DNA from: Gracilariopsis chorda
Lineage: Eukaryota > Rhodophyta > Florideophyceae > Gracilariales > Gracilariaceae
Direction: 5' to 3'
Assembly: GCA_003194525.1 (NCBI GenBank)
Contig: NBIV01000328.1
Coordinates: forward strand, 1-64,000
DNA length: 64,000 bases
Below the pieces are notes generated by a model. It searched no databases, was not told the origin of the DNA, and worked only from the letters and a program-made list of their open reading frames with translations. Below, piece after piece: positions 22,147 to 33,917 of the stretch. Numbering within the stretch: the first letter of the stretch is position 1; every line of letters starts with the position of its first letter. Both the position numbers and the translations under genes were made by a program.

Positions 22147-23000
22147 TGTAGTGCAATGGCCCCTCAAAGGGATTCAACCGAAGTGGTTTTCCATATCTAA
22201 CGCACTGGTAAGCCGTATTGTCACGGAGGTATATGAGTCGGCATGGGCCGATAGCCCATTAGAGGGATTCTCCTAGGAAGGGTAGGCGATCCCGCACACG
22301 TGTGCGGCGAGCCGCCGGACGCAGTGGGTGCCATCTGAAGTGCCACAGGGCCCATGTGGAGTGCTGGTAATGGGTGTGCCGGATAGTAGATATTTTAGAT
22401 AATTTCCGACTGTAGCATTGTGGGCGAGCCCGTATAAGTAGCGGCCGGCGCCGCTACCCCCACACAGTAAAACGGGACAAAGGGACTTGGCTCTGAATAC
22501 TTTTCCGCTGGTGATTGGCTACGACTCCACTATAGGAGAGTGTCTCCACCGATCCCGGAGTATTCATCCCCCTTGCACACCGAGGAGTGACTGCCCGGAG
22601 CATACGGTATATATATTATTTGTTGGTTATTCGTTCTACAGTTTCAGATCGCCCATACGGATCTTTCTTCTCCGCCCTGTACGCCAGGTTTCACCTGTTG
22701 TCTCGGGATTGTTCGCCACTGTCACCGGCCAGCACTCGCACACCAGCTTGCGCCGACCTCCCTCCTTTTTGTCCCTTGAGATCCGCCGTTTACACGGATT
22801 ATTCCCAACTCCTGGGTTTACACCCCCGCCCTCCATCGGTATTGCCGGACCGGTTCACACAGATTTACACCCGGTTCACGCTGATCCCATCGGACAGCTC
22901 AGTCTCTGAGTTACCCTTATTAAGGGAGCAAGGCTGAACACCTTGACGTGTCTTTCCGCCGTCGCGGCTGGTTATCCCCGCTTTCGCGGATTGCACTACA
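22147..23000 (+). repeat. 5' LTR of chromovirus
   Basis: 854 bp, starting TGTAGTGCAA and ending TTGCACTACA, a perfect 10-bp terminal inversion with TG/CA ends. It matches the 3' LTR throughout. Confidence 0.93.
22433..22440 (+). promoter_or_regulatory. TATA-box candidate in 5' LTR
   Basis: TATAAGTA just upstream of a GC-rich palindromic stretch (GCGGCCGGCGCCGC), where an LTR promoter would be expected. The 3' LTR copy reads TATAATTA. Confidence 0.5.
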
Positions 23001-23002
23001 AG

Positions 23003-23020
23003 TGGTCTCCCGACCTAGAA
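23003..23020 (+). other. Primer binding site candidate
   Basis: TGGTCTCCCGACCTAGAA begins 2 nt after the 5' LTR. PBS sequences start TGG (complement of tRNA CCA). The tRNA was not identified. Confidence 0.45.
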
Positions 23021-23139
23021 GGTTTGGGACCTTTCTGTCAATTGACGGCGATCATTTCTTTTTCCGTACCTACGGAAGCTCCGACTTGGTTTATTTCGGT
23101 CTGTTTTGGTTCTAACTACCCCGTCAGTTCTCGCAGACG

Positions 23140-25174
23140 ATGCCTTGTCCCCCGAACGGTCGGTCTAGAACCGGATCTGTACCCGGTCTTTTGGGATTAC
23201 CCGAGAGCCTTTCAACGCTTCCGCGGAATACTCTGGATGTATTGGGAAACGATGAACCAGGTCCAGCTTTCCGGGGTGCTCAGTCTGTCACTGTAGCCCC
23301 CCCAGCTCAAGGACTGGATGTTCCCCCACCCGTGGTGGAAACAACCCCGTCATTGGGGTCCAACGAGCTGTACACCCTCCGGGAGCTAAAAGCACAGGTG
23401 AAGATCTTGCAATCTTCGCATGTGAACCTCCTCCAGGAGTTAACGTCCTTCCGTATAAGGTTTGAGAACGCCGACGTACGGGACGTTTCCGATGACCTCC
23501 GAGTCTTGCGACGTGATGTCAACAAGATGCTGGAAACCCGAAAAGTATCGGACGTCCTCCACGAAGAGGCTGCAGAAAGGATCACTCGCTTAGCCGCCCG
23601 ACTGGAGACGGTGGAGCAGACCATTATTATGGATGCTGGCACCCCGGCGTTGCCGGGAGAGAAACGAGTGGTCTCAGAAGTCGCAACGTGCGAAGGGCCG
23701 GCGATCGCGGAGGAAGGAGGAATAGGTGAACTCGGATTCATCTTCCTCCTCCAGTTCCGATATTAAAACCATAGGTTCATCCTCCGACTCGTCGGACAGT
23801 GAGGGAGCCCGTAATCAATCCCGCACTGCGCGGTCAAAATACACGAAACACACCCAGGGTGCCCTGAGAGGCCGTGGAAAGGGACGGAAGCACCTTGGTC
23901 TCAAGGATTTAAAACCGAAGAACTTACTGTATCGGAAGTTGTTGTCGTACCGGTACTATCGGTTGGAAGACTCAAGCATGAGTAGAACCCCAAGGGGGAC
24001 TGGTCGTGTGAAGGACTGCATTAAGCGCCTTCAGCTGACCCTGCGCCACCAGGGATTCTCCGGGGAGGACCCCATCCTCGTACTGGATTTCTTCGCCCGC
24101 TTCGTTGCGGAAGCCGATATTCTCGGAATGAACGAGGCTCAGGCCTACGTTGCCTTGCCGTATTTTCTTACGGGACTGGCCGAGGATCAGTTCAACTCGG
24201 TTCGTGGATCCTCGAGAGCATCTGAAGGAGGTGTAACCTGCTGACCAGAAGCCGTGCAGTATCTCCTGAGGTCCTATTCCATAGGGAATGACATCCAGGT
24301 GGCACCACGCGCATTGCGAGATAATAAACAGAAGCTGGATGAGTCGGAAACCGCATTTTCCACGTGGCTGGACAAGGCATTCCACCGCTGTGGGAACGTA
24401 TATTTCGCTCAGGAGCGGTGTACCATGTTCGTTGATGGACTCGACCCTGCCATAAAAACCTTAGTTGCCCAACATCGGGAAGATCGTCGGAGAACCTCGT
24501 ATCTAGAGCTCGTACAGTTCGCCCAGGCCGAGGCAGATGCCCTCCGCGCGAGGAAAGTGGCGAAGACACGCTCCCATAAGGTCCTCGAGATCGAAGGAAG
24601 GACACCTTCAATACCCCTGAGTAATGGCTACACTCGTAGGGACTACGATAATTTGCACCTCGTACAGAGTGAAGTCCAATCTCTACCGAACACGGAGCTA
24701 CCATCTTCCATGGAAACCTCGACAGAGGAAGCAGATCCTTTGCTGTACATTGGCAACTCCCGACATGTTCCAGCATTGCCGTTGCCCTACTCCAATGGAG
24801 TCAACCGCCAATGCCTCGGTTGGAAAGACCCGTATCCCCCGCGACAGGATCGCGGACCGCAGATAGCGGAACAACTCCGGTCCATCATCTGCCACCTTTG
24901 CTACCGTCCGGGACATGTGTCCACGAACTGGTTCCTTACCCTCAAGGAAATGGCAAAGGTGATCCTTCATTACGAAGCATTGACTCCTGCCGAGAAGGAG
25001 AGAGTCCCCGCTACCTCTTACTTGCGGGCTAAGTCGGATTTCCCCCGCTTGTTGGTGGCCACCCAGCCACAGCAGCCGGATAACCGTCCTCCCCTTCCCC
25101 AAGGTAGGAATATACCTGCCCCTGGTGGGCCCCAAGCTCCGCAGGAAAGCGGTGAACCTGCTCAGAAGAACTGA
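23140..25174 (+). pseudogene. Chromovirus gag (structural polyprotein), broken
   Basis: ATG at 23140. The N-terminal part (23140-23766) is rich in heptad-like Leu/Glu/Arg around residues 80-170, a likely coiled coil. A 1-nt shift near 23715 leads to a serine-rich segment and the gag core (23726-24244, with FFARFVAEADILGMNEAQAY). TGA at 24242-24244 replaces a probable Trp codon. The frame continues 24254-25174 with FSTWLDKAFHRCG and a zinc knuckle CHLCYRPGHVSTNW, in which the last Cys of CX2CX4HX4C has become Trp. Gag would package the element RNA in virus-like particles. Confidence 0.8.
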
Positions 25175-25200
25175 GCACGGGAGTCTCCTTCCAAGGAGGG

Positions 25201-25721
25201 GTGCCCCCAACTCCAAGTTTAGAGGCACCCGAGGCTGCGCAGCCTCAGTCCCTGGTCAAAACCCTTACCAAGGAAATGAACACCACAGACATGGACTCAG
25301 AACACTTGGCTGTTCTTCGTCTTCCGTGGATACAGTCTAAAAATACCCGGATTCCGGAACGATTCCTGGTCATGGCGAAACGGAATTACAAAGTTTATGC
25401 CGACCTAGGTGTTTCGAACCAATATATGTTCCGACAACTGTCTGTCCTCGATACGGGTGCTGTCTAAATTTTTTGGTTCACTCTCTCTTGCCCCTGCATC
25501 TTCGACAGTGGACTCGCTGGGCGCCCGCGATCGATCTCGCCGACGCCAACAATAACCCGCTTTCTATCGTGGGAGCAATGGACCTCATCGTGAGGTTAGG
25601 CTGCTGCGTGGTACAGCTCCAGTTCTTGGGTTGTCGCGAACTGGCAGCGCCGATGATACTCGGATGTGACTTTTGCGACCGATTCCTCGAATCTATTCGA
25701 CCTTGAAATGAAACCGTCGAG
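25201..25721 (+). pseudogene. Chromovirus aspartic protease region
   Basis: The active-site motif SVLDTGAV lies at about 25444-25464, immediately followed by an in-frame TAA (25465-25467). The frame resumes and shows the downstream protease landmark MILGCDFCDRFL (near 25650-25690), then TGA at 25704-25706. Retroviral-type aspartic proteases process gag-pol. Two in-frame stops make this copy inactive. Confidence 0.8.
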
Positions 25722-27660
25722 TTGATCGACGGAACAACCATACCAATCGTTCGGAAACCGCTTAGATGGGCGTTTAAGAAACAGGTACCGTTACTGGTCG
25801 CCCAACAACCGCTGGAGAAAAACCGCGCATCGACGAAGCTACGGGTTGCACGTTCGACGTGTATTACCCCGCACGCACAGGCGTGGATCACTGTATCATC
25901 CCCCAAGCATGGCCTTCAGACGGTTAAGCCGTTGCCCTCACTATATGAGAAATCCCAACTTGCGTTGGCCAGCGGGGTTGTCCTCGTAGAACCCAACACC
26001 CCTTTCAAGGTGCTAATCGCTAGTTTCAGCTCCAACCAACGATGGCTGGTTAAACACCAGGTGATTGGTTCAGTTCTACCACACCCAGTGGCCATCGTCC
26101 CTACCAAGGTCTCTACGGTCGAGGTTCTTTGGATCCTCGAACTTAAGGAGGGGGAGGAAAATGGATCCGAATCACATCTGGCCTCCGAGCTGGAGGAAAA
26201 GCCGGATTCAACCGGAAGCGAGCGAAAGGACCCCGTCGAAAAACTTGACTCTCTGGACTTTATCCACGTCCCGGAGACACACCGCGAGAAGCTCCGGGAT
26301 ATGCTGCAGGAATTCACCCAAATGTGGGACGGGTCCCTGGGGAAAATTGGCATCAACGAACATCGGATTGACTTACTCCCGGATACCCGGCCAATCTCAC
26401 AACACCATTACAGGGCAGGGCCGACAGCTCGGGAAGAGGAAAAAACCCAGGTCGAGAAGATGCTCCGGGCAGGTGTCATCGAGCACGCCCAGTCTCCATG
26501 GGCTTCGCCAGTTGTGCTCGTCCCCAAGGCAGGTGGGTCATGGCGATTTTGCATCGACTACCGCAAGCTAAACGTGGCCACCGTCAAAGACGTTTACCCC
26601 ATCCCAAGGATGGACTAATGCATTGACTCCCTCGGGAGTGCAAAGTTTTTCACAACCCTAGATGCAAACTGGGGGTATTGGCAGGTCCCTGTCAGGGAAT
26701 AGTACCGTGATAAGACGGCTTTTGTATGCCATCAGGGACTTTACCGGTTTTAACTGGATGCCGTTTGGGCTGACAAACGCGCCCGCAACGTTTCAACGTG
26801 CGGTTGATATCCTGCTAGCCCACGTCAAGTGTAAAACGTGCCTAGTCTACTTGGATGATATTATTATATTCTCCACTAACCGGGACGAGCACCTGGAACA
26901 CATCAGGGATGTTATGAGCGTCCTGCGAGATGCAGGGATAACCCTCAAATTGAAAAGGTGTGAGTTCTTCACCGACACCGTTAAGTACCTCGTGCATATT
27001 TTCCGCCCGGGGCGGCTGTCGATCGACGAAGTTTGGGTAAAATCCCTCAAAGAGGCGAAGCACCCAACAACTCAAACGGAACTACGATCCTTCCTTGGTT
27101 TGTGCAACCTTTACCGTCGCTTCATCCCGCGTTTTGCGGACATCGCAGAACCCTTGAATGAACTCTTTCGGAAGGGACAACCAGTGAACCTGGAACCATT
27201 CGACGAAACGAAGACCAAAGCATTTGCAGCCCTAATGGACAGGGTCACGTCGCCACCTATTCTCTCGTTACCGAAACTCGGACGGCCGTACTCCGTGGAA
27301 ACGGAAGCAAGCAACCTCCAAGTTGGATGCGATCTATTACAGACCACGGACAGTGGAGAACGCCTCCCCATTGGGTTTTGGTCTCGGATCCTCAACTTCC
27401 ACGAGAGAAACTGCTCAGTGTCTGAGAAAGAGTGCCTCGCCGTCGTGTGGGAGTTACAAACGTTACGCCCCTACCTGATGGGGAATCACTTCACCGTACA
27501 CACGTACCACTCGGCTCTCCGCTGGCTTTTATCCATAGCGGAACAATCTGGCCGCTTGATGCAGTGGAGACTTCGCTAGTCTGAGTTCGAATTCGAAGTA
27601 CAGTACAAGAAAGGATCCCTGAACGCCCAGGCTGACGCTCTTTCCCGCCTGCCAACTGCG
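25722..27660 (+). pseudogene. Chromovirus reverse transcriptase and RNase H
   Basis: RT start: SPWASPVVLVPKAGGSWRFC and DYRKLN (about 26495-26570). Stops TAA 26616-26618 and TAG near 26700, then a 1-nt insertion in a T-run near 26750, break the frame inside the palm. RT continues with NWMPFGLTNAPATFQRAVD and the catalytic CLVYLDDIIIFS (near 26845). The RT-RNase H connection has ELRSFLGLCNLYRRFI. RNase H shows VETEASNLQVGCDLLQT (family VETDAS, so an Asp is Glu here) and SEKECLAVVWEL. TAG at 27577-27579 interrupts the end of RNase H. Confidence 0.87.
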
Positions 27661-30344
27661 GCAGAAGCAGAACCAGTACATGAGCTGGACATACCCTGCT
27701 TTCTCGTGGAAGAAGGGGAGGACGATACTGAGGAATCAGACGACGTCGACATATTTGACGCCATCTTGGCCGCAGTGTCAGCGGAGCCGCAATTGGGTTC
27801 TTTTGTGCCGATAACCCCGGAAGAAATGGTGCGCAAACAGCAGGCCGACCCGTTGTGTACGGAGATTCGATCCCGTCTCAACAGCGGTGCCCAAATACCC
27901 TTCGTCACGAACAAACACGGATGCCTCGTGAGGACGGTTGCCAAACGTCCACAGATAGTGGTGCCTCACTCGCTGCAATCTCGAGTGCTGAGCCTCGCCC
28001 ATTACGCGAATCTGAGCGCCCACCCCGGTGGAAGGAAGTTGTACTACACCCTGCATAAGGACTTTTACTGGCTGGCCATGGCGGTAGATGCATATGACAC
28101 GGTACGTGGGTGCTCCGATTGTGCTCGGAACCGCGTCAAGTTGCGGAAATACTCCAAAAAGCTGGTATTCTTCCGTGCTCGGGCTCCCTTGGAATTCGTC
28201 GCGATTGATTTCTTGGGAGAATTTATCCTGACACGCCGGGGAAGCCGATACTTGTTGGTCATCACAGACCGCTTCTCAAAGTTAGTGCGGACAGTACCTC
28301 TTTCGAAGATATCCGCTTCCACGGTTGCACAAGCGTTTGCAAACCATTGGGTATTCACCTATGGGCCACCAATTGATTTGTTATCGGAAAATGGGTCGCA
28401 ATTCACCGCGAAATTCTTCCAGGACATATGCCGGATCTAGAACATACAGAACTGGTTTACGACCACCTACCATCCGCAAAGTAATGGACAGGTGGAGAGG
28501 TTCAACCGCACGATGCTCAACGCATTACGGAAACTCGTAGCGTCCAACGCACTGATTGGGACCTCTACACCGACGCTGTGACCTACGCCTACAACACGCA
28601 GGTGCACTGAGTTCCCGGGTTCTCACCGTTCGACATCTTGCTGTAGAGGATTCCACCATCGGTGTCCATTGAGCCCCAACCGACTTTGGACAAGTTCCCG
28701 TCGCCACGGTTTCACCGTGACGCTTGAAGTGCATGGCTGAAGACCATTTTACCCGTTGTACAACAGAATTTGTCAAAGGCTCAAGCCGCCTACAAGCGGG
28801 ATTTCGATGCCCGGGTCAAACGGTTCGCTCCCACCGTACGGGAGAACGACTATGTGTTTATCTGAAAGGAGTACTATAATCCTGAGAAGAAGAAGCGACA
28901 AAAGCTCTCTTTAATCGCGGATGGTCCCTACTGGGTCGTGTCAGCCACCGATAAAACAGTCGTCCTTGATATCAAGGGACAGCACGAACGCATCTCCTGC
29001 GATCGCGTAGCTCCTGCTCCGCGGATTAAATCGGCAGCGGCCACCTTGCCAGTTGCCCGAGAGGGACCCGAACTATCAGCGGAAGCTACCGCCCATGCAG
29101 ACGGACCCCACCCCTTACCGGGCCTACTTCATCCCCAACGTGGACTTGCCGATATCTTAATGGAGCCCGAGAAGTAACCCAACACGTCAAACAACGCCGC
29201 ACATATGCGTACACGTACCGAACCCTTCCCAGAGATAATCATTCGCACCTCGGTCGCTCAACCTAAGGAGGGGGAGGGCATGGGCAGTTCTCATGTTTCT
29301 ACAATACCTGCACCGCAGCACGGAAGTGACACTGAGGCCGCACCAGCGGACGAACGCCCACCGGCCGCGGAAACACCGCAGCAGCAGCGGAACGGGAATG
29401 ATGGCTCGCGCGACGCCGCAAGAGCGGAAGATCGAACGCCTGTGCAGGCTCCGCGCAGGGTTACGGCAGAACCAGACCTAGGAGATCAAGAGCAGCCCCG
29501 ATACACCGCCACCACGGTAAGCGGTAGCAGTGATGCGGGTAAGCAGGAGCACGCCACTGTAAGTGGACAGTTACCACCAACTGTGGGGTCGAGCAAGGCA
29601 CGACAAACGGCGCCCTCCGTGGACATGCCGCCTCCACGGAAGAACTGCACAACACCAAGTGCACGTGTAACCGTCGCAGAACGGCCGCCAGCGAAAAGTC
29701 GAAAATTCGGAAATAATGGAGTAAGCCACGGCGAGCCGGCCGTTGACACGGGAAAGTAAACGCTTGGGTCTGATCTGCCTCCGCGGCACGTGACACAGCA
29801 CCGCGCGCTTAGCAAGCGCAGCGCGGAGAGCATTACGCAGGAGCAGACACACTCATCCCCAAGGAGGACGCTTGCAGTGCGAGAAGGCTGGCGCGATGAA
29901 GAGGGCCACAAGCACATGGAATTGGATGCACCGTCGCACCGACGGAAGATGACCCTCACAGGAGCCCCATGGACCCCAAGGGGGGACGCTCACCGGTTAC
30001 GAGCATTTATACCCTCGCCTTTGCTGAGCTACGCCATGGACCATGGTTCGAAGACCCGCGAGGTCATCGGAGACCCCTTACTTGGGGAGCAGAAGCCCGT
30101 GCCCGCAGAGCCACCGCGAAGGGAATGGGATTTCTACGAACAAGAATACGTAGTCGACCGCGTCGTCGGACACAGACATACCCCCAATGGGGAGCTGGAA
30201 TATCAGGTCCGTTGGTTCAGCTACCCTCCAGAACAGGACACCCTCGAACCAATCGAGCACTTGCCTCGCTCGAAGGTCCTGCAGTATCACCGCAGGACAC
30301 CGACACCGGTACCAGCGACGCCGGGTAACGCCCAAGTGGGCTAA
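27661..30344 (+). pseudogene. Chromovirus integrase with C-terminal chromodomain
   Basis: The HHCC zinc finger (H..SAHPGG...CSDCARNR) lies near 28000-28130. Catalytic-core blocks are FVAIDFLGEF (first Asp), PIDLLSENGSQF (family DxGxxF; Asp reads Glu) and SNGQVERFNRT (Glu). Stops and shifts occur at 28438-28440, near 28540, in 28600-28740, at 28862, and at 29175-29177 and 29757-29759. A long low-complexity linker (28940-30090) leads to a chromodomain at about 30130-30290, with EYVVDRVVGHRH, EYQVRWFSYP and DTLEPIEHLP. Chromodomains of such integrases direct insertion to particular chromatin marks. Confidence 0.87.
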
Positions 30345-30412
30345 CTAGCCGCATTTGCGGGACCTACCGCACCCGCAAAACGCCACCGCATTAGCCGAAC
30401 ATACCGCATCAC

Positions 30413-30466
30413 GGGGAAGAAGAAGAACAAGAAGATGAACAAGAAGAGAAGGAGAAGGCGAGGATA
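30413..30466 (+). other. Purine-rich tract after pol
   Basis: About 50 nt of almost pure A/G (GAAGAAGAACAAGAAGAT-like repeats) between the chromodomain and the antisense ORF. It could be an internal polypurine tract; no function shown. Confidence 0.5.
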
Positions 30467-30526
30467 GAACTGAGCGCAACCGGCACCGGCCGGATGAAAA
30501 GCTTTTATCGCACGCTGCGGACAAAT

Positions 30527-30546
30527 CCACCTACAATAATAGGTGG
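30527..30546. terminator. Small hairpin between convergent ORFs
   Basis: CCACCTA-CAATAA-TAGGTGG, a 7-bp stem with 6-nt loop. It lies between the end of pol (+) and the end of the antisense ORF (-). A transcription-end role is inferred from position only. Confidence 0.3.
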
Positions 30547-30561
30547 CCCTTACTCACCCCT

Positions 30562-32310
30562 TTACACACCCGGGGGACCACTTCCGCCTCCGAGGAGCTG
30601 CTTTAGGAGACCCTGGAGCTCCGCGAGGTCCATCACCGCCTCCAGGACGGCGACACCCGCGGTAGGCAGGAACTGGCGCACCGCCGCGGCATGCGGATCC
30701 CTACTCGCCCCCGAGGGCGGAACACCCGAAGCCATTGGTGCCATGGAAGACCCTGCAGCAGCGGAAGGACCAGCGTTGTCGGTGATGTCAATCTCCACCA
30801 CCGGCCGTTCTCCGCTGGCTCCGCCCTCATCCATAGGCGAGCCTACCCCTGCGGCCCCCTCCATGGGACCATCATGTTCGTCTTCGTCCTCGCTCTCGAC
30901 GAACACAAACCCACGAGGGTACCCAGCAGGGATTACCTGCGACGCGCGGCTTCGCGAAGCTGCCTCATTGGCGGATACCTGCTCCCACTCCCATGGGTCG
31001 AAATAGATGAAGTCGTTCGCAGCGACGTCGCGTCCCGGAGACCGGTCATACCGATCCCTGATGCCGTCGGAAATCTGGCTAGCTGGCACGGAGTCCCAGT
31101 CGACCTGTTCAATCACGTCCACCATTCCGGTGACCTCCCGCGTATTGCGGACGGACCCGAGTACCTCGCCAAGGTCCACGCCGCGAATGGACTCGCGGAG
31201 GAGTTCCGGGATGTACCATAGCCGGAAGTGGTTGTACACCTCCCACAGGAGATAAGCCAAAACACGGACAGTCTACTCCGTCGCCAAGAGACTCCACAGC
31301 CTGTGAGTCTGGTCACTCAGATACCGCGAGCCCACATAAGTGAGGCATGGCGGAAGCTCCGCGTACGCCCCGCGCGGGATCTCCAACCTCGACCAGAACG
31401 CTGGAAGGGAAATGTATCGCCCATATCGGGATCTCACCGCAAGGCGCTCGACCTCACAATGTTGATAAGCTACCAGGAGCCCGAATCGGGAATGCCACTT
31501 CAGCTCGTAGCGTAGCCCATCGAAGAAGGCACGCCGCGAGGACTTGTGGAGATAGCGGAACTCAGCCCGCAGTATGGGACGCGTCCAGAGGATAAGATCC
31601 TGGTAAGGTTGAACGCTTTCAGCGTATTGGTCCAAGAATTGGAGTTTCCCGAACAGTCGGTCGCCATAAGCTGCTTCCCCGTATGTACGGTATCGCGACA
31701 CATCAAACCCATAAGAGGGAGGAACCGGAAGCTTATTCGGAGCGCGGAAGTGACGCGCATACCCGAGTCGGGCCATCTCACTCCGAGCGAACGCCTCGTT
31801 CTCGGTATATTTCCACCATGGGTTGGCGGATGGTACCGCGATGCGAGTTAACCAGTCCCAGGACCAGACGACAGTGACTGGTAGACCACTGGGGAGGACT
31901 CCGTCAACCGCATAAGAGTCGATAAGCGCGGTGTTCCGAACGGCGTTCGGATGGAACCAGGGAGCCCTGGCAGAGATACCGCTGTGTGAGTGCGGATTCC
32001 GGATACGGAGAACCCCAAAAGTGGGCCAACCGTCAGCCGTTGTCGGAAGCAGCGCCAACGGAGGAGCGCTCTAATCTTGTACATTAGGTTGTCTCGGAGC
32101 ACGAGAGGCAGCACTGCTCGAAGCCAGCGACGCCGGAGGAGTCTCCCTCGGAGCAGGGAGCGGCACGGAGCAAAACTGTGGTTGTACGGGTACGAATAGC
32201 CTCGCGGTCGAGGTACACCGAGGGATCGCAGAGCCACGACGCGGATACCACGGAGGGCACGGCGGGGAGCCGAAATCGCCGGGATCGTTCGCAGAATGGC
32301 CTGCGTTCAT
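30562..32310 (-). pseudogene. Antisense ORF of the chromovirus, ~582 codons with two TAG stops
   Basis: One minus-strand frame runs from ATG at 32310 to TAA at 30562-30564, broken only by TAG at 32071-32073 and TAG at 31273-31275. The middle part is rich in Trp, Tyr, Phe and Arg (for example WSWDWLTRIAVPSANPWWKY and WSRLEIPRGAYAELPPCLTY), unlike the random products of other frames here. The last ~230 residues include an acidic stretch (ESEDEDEHDGPMEG) and end Leu/Gly-rich. I do not recognise the family. It lies between pol and the 3' LTR, inside the retroelement. Extra antisense ORFs in this position are known in some plant Ty3/gypsy (Tat-lineage) elements. A role in regulation or particle structure is speculative. 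Confidence 0.6.
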
Positions 32311-32451
32311 AGCGGGAACTTCAAGATCACTCTAAAGAGCCAGCTGAAGTTGGTTCGTTACCGAGCTTTCGGATGAATCATTCCGCTGGGGAGCGGTATT
32401 TGTAGTCATCTTTTCCGGCCCTGGCTTCGCCCAACTGGGGTATCCCCACTT

Positions 32452-32464
32452 AAGGAGGGGGAGA
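32452..32464 (+). other. Polypurine tract
   Basis: AAGGAGGGGGAGA directly abuts the 3' LTR (TGTAG at 32465), the expected plus-strand primer of an LTR retrotransposon. Confidence 0.85.
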
Positions 32465-33319
32465 TGTAGTGCAACGGCCCCTCAAAGGGATTCAACCGAA
32501 GTGGTTTTCCATATCCAACGCATTGGTAAGCCGTATTGTAACGAAGGTATATGAGTCGGCATGGGCCGATAGCCCATTAGAGGGATTCTCCTAGGAAGGG
32601 TAGGCGATCCCGCACACGTGTGCGGCGAGCCGCCGGACGCAGTGGGTGCCATCTGAATTGCCACAGGGCCCATGTGGAGTGCTGGTAATGGGTGTGCCGG
32701 ATAGTAGATATTTTAGATAATTTCCGACTGTAGCATTGTGGGCGAGCCTGTATAATTAGCGGCCGGCGCCGCTACCCCCACACAGTAAAACGGGACAAAG
32801 GGACTTGGCTCTGAATACTTTTCCGCTGGTGATTGGCTACGACTCCACTATAGGAGAGTGTCTCCACCGATCCCGGAGTATTCATCCCCCTTGCACACCG
32901 AGGAGTGACTGCCCGGAGCATACGGTATATATATTATTTGTTGGTTATTCGTTCTACAGTTTCAGACCGCCCATACGGATCTTTCTTCTCCGCCCTGTAC
33001 GCCAGGTTTCGCCTGTGGTCTCGGGATTGTTCGCCACTGTCACCGGCCAGCACCCGCACACCAGCTTGCGCCAACCTCCCTCCTTTTTGTCTCTGGAGAT
33101 CTGCCGTTTACACGGATTATTCCCAACTCCTGGGTTTACACCCCCCGCCCTCCGTCGGTACTGCCAGACCGGATCACCCGGATTTACACCCGGTTCAAGC
33201 TGATCCCATCGGACAGCTCATTCTCTGAGTTGCCCTTCTTAAGGGAGCAAGGCTGAACACCGTAACGTGTCTTTCCGCCGTCGCGGCTGGTTCTCCCCGC
33301 TTTCGCGGATTGCACTACA
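32465..33319 (+). repeat. 3' LTR of chromovirus
   Basis: 855 bp, TGTAGTGCAA to TTGCACTACA, one base longer than the 5' LTR because of an extra C in a C-run near 33150. Confidence 0.93.
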
Positions 33320-33917
33320 CCATGTTCCAGATTCGGTCTGGATCTTCAAGTATTCCTGGATTTGCTTTTTCGCACTCGTTAAGCGCTCGAACTAAGCTTT
33401 CTACAAGCTGTAGATGCTCCGACGCAATGTTTTTGGCATCCTTGCTCTCTGCGTTTCGTAGGGTTATGTTGCGTTGTCTTGCACGAAACGAACGTACCCA
33501 ATCATCGAACTTGTATATTCTTGTAAATCCTTTTCGTTTTTCTTTTGCATTCTTTCATGCGATTGTTTTCAACGTTTGAGTGGTTGCAGCGAAACCTTTA
33601 AAAGCAGCGAATGCGAATCTGCCCACAATGAGCTGCTCCTCGTGTTCTGTGAGAACAGTTGGACGTCCAACGCACGTATGCATGCTATTGCAATACTTAC
33701 TACCAGTTTCTTGTGCTGTTTAGATTGTTTCGCTCAGTCTCCGTACCGTTCCGACTGAAAGCTCAATGCAAGAAGCTACATGACCTACAGTTTTCTTGTT
33801 TCGCAACAGGTTGATGGCAATTAGGCGTTGTTCTGTCAATTTCTCTTCACCTTTGCGGCGTGTTGTGATTGCAGACGATTGTTTCCGCATTGAACAAGTT
33901 ACCATGTTTGTGGGCAA
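33320..33917 (-). pseudogene. Pogo-type transposase, N-terminal half (two HTH domains)
   Basis: The minus strand from 33905 (ATG; the open frame extends to 33917) shows a psq/homeodomain-like HTH (EKLTEQRLIAINLLRNKKTV) at 33905-33720. After a frame break comes a CENP-B/Tc5-type HTH, GRPTVLTEHEEQLIVGRF (about 33672-33560). Then, in a third frame, a linker leads to NPGILEDPDRIWNM at the LTR junction, directly before the first catalytic Asp of the DDE core. The protein continues at 22146 on the other side of the chromovirus. Confidence 0.82.

Larger units (their letters stand above)
22147..33319 (+). mobile_element. Chromovirus-type Ty3/gypsy retrotransposon (degraded)
   Basis: Two LTRs of ~855 bp flank degraded gag-pol with a C-terminal chromodomain, the hallmark of chromoviruses. 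A purine tract precedes the 3' LTR. Flanking pentamers CCAGG (22142-22146) and CCATG (33320-33324) look like a 5-bp target duplication with one change. By eye the LTRs differ at about 30 positions plus one 1-nt indel (roughly 3.5%), so the insertion is not recent. At least ten stops or frameshifts break gag-pol. An additional long ORF runs antisense between pol and the 3' LTR. Confidence 0.92.

Noticed and set aside
22487-22909. 140-codon ORF inside the LTR, present in both LTRs
   Set aside because: LTR non-coding region. The frame differs between LTR copies after the C-run indel and has low-complexity Ser/Pro composition without a domain.
23003-23020. Assignment of the chromovirus primer to a named tRNA
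   Set aside because: The TGG start fits, but the rest does not match any tRNA 3' end I can name with confidence.
30691-31221. Plus-strand 176-codon ORF in the chromovirus 3' region
   Set aside because: It is the complement of the longer, compositionally protein-like antisense ORF and has no motif.
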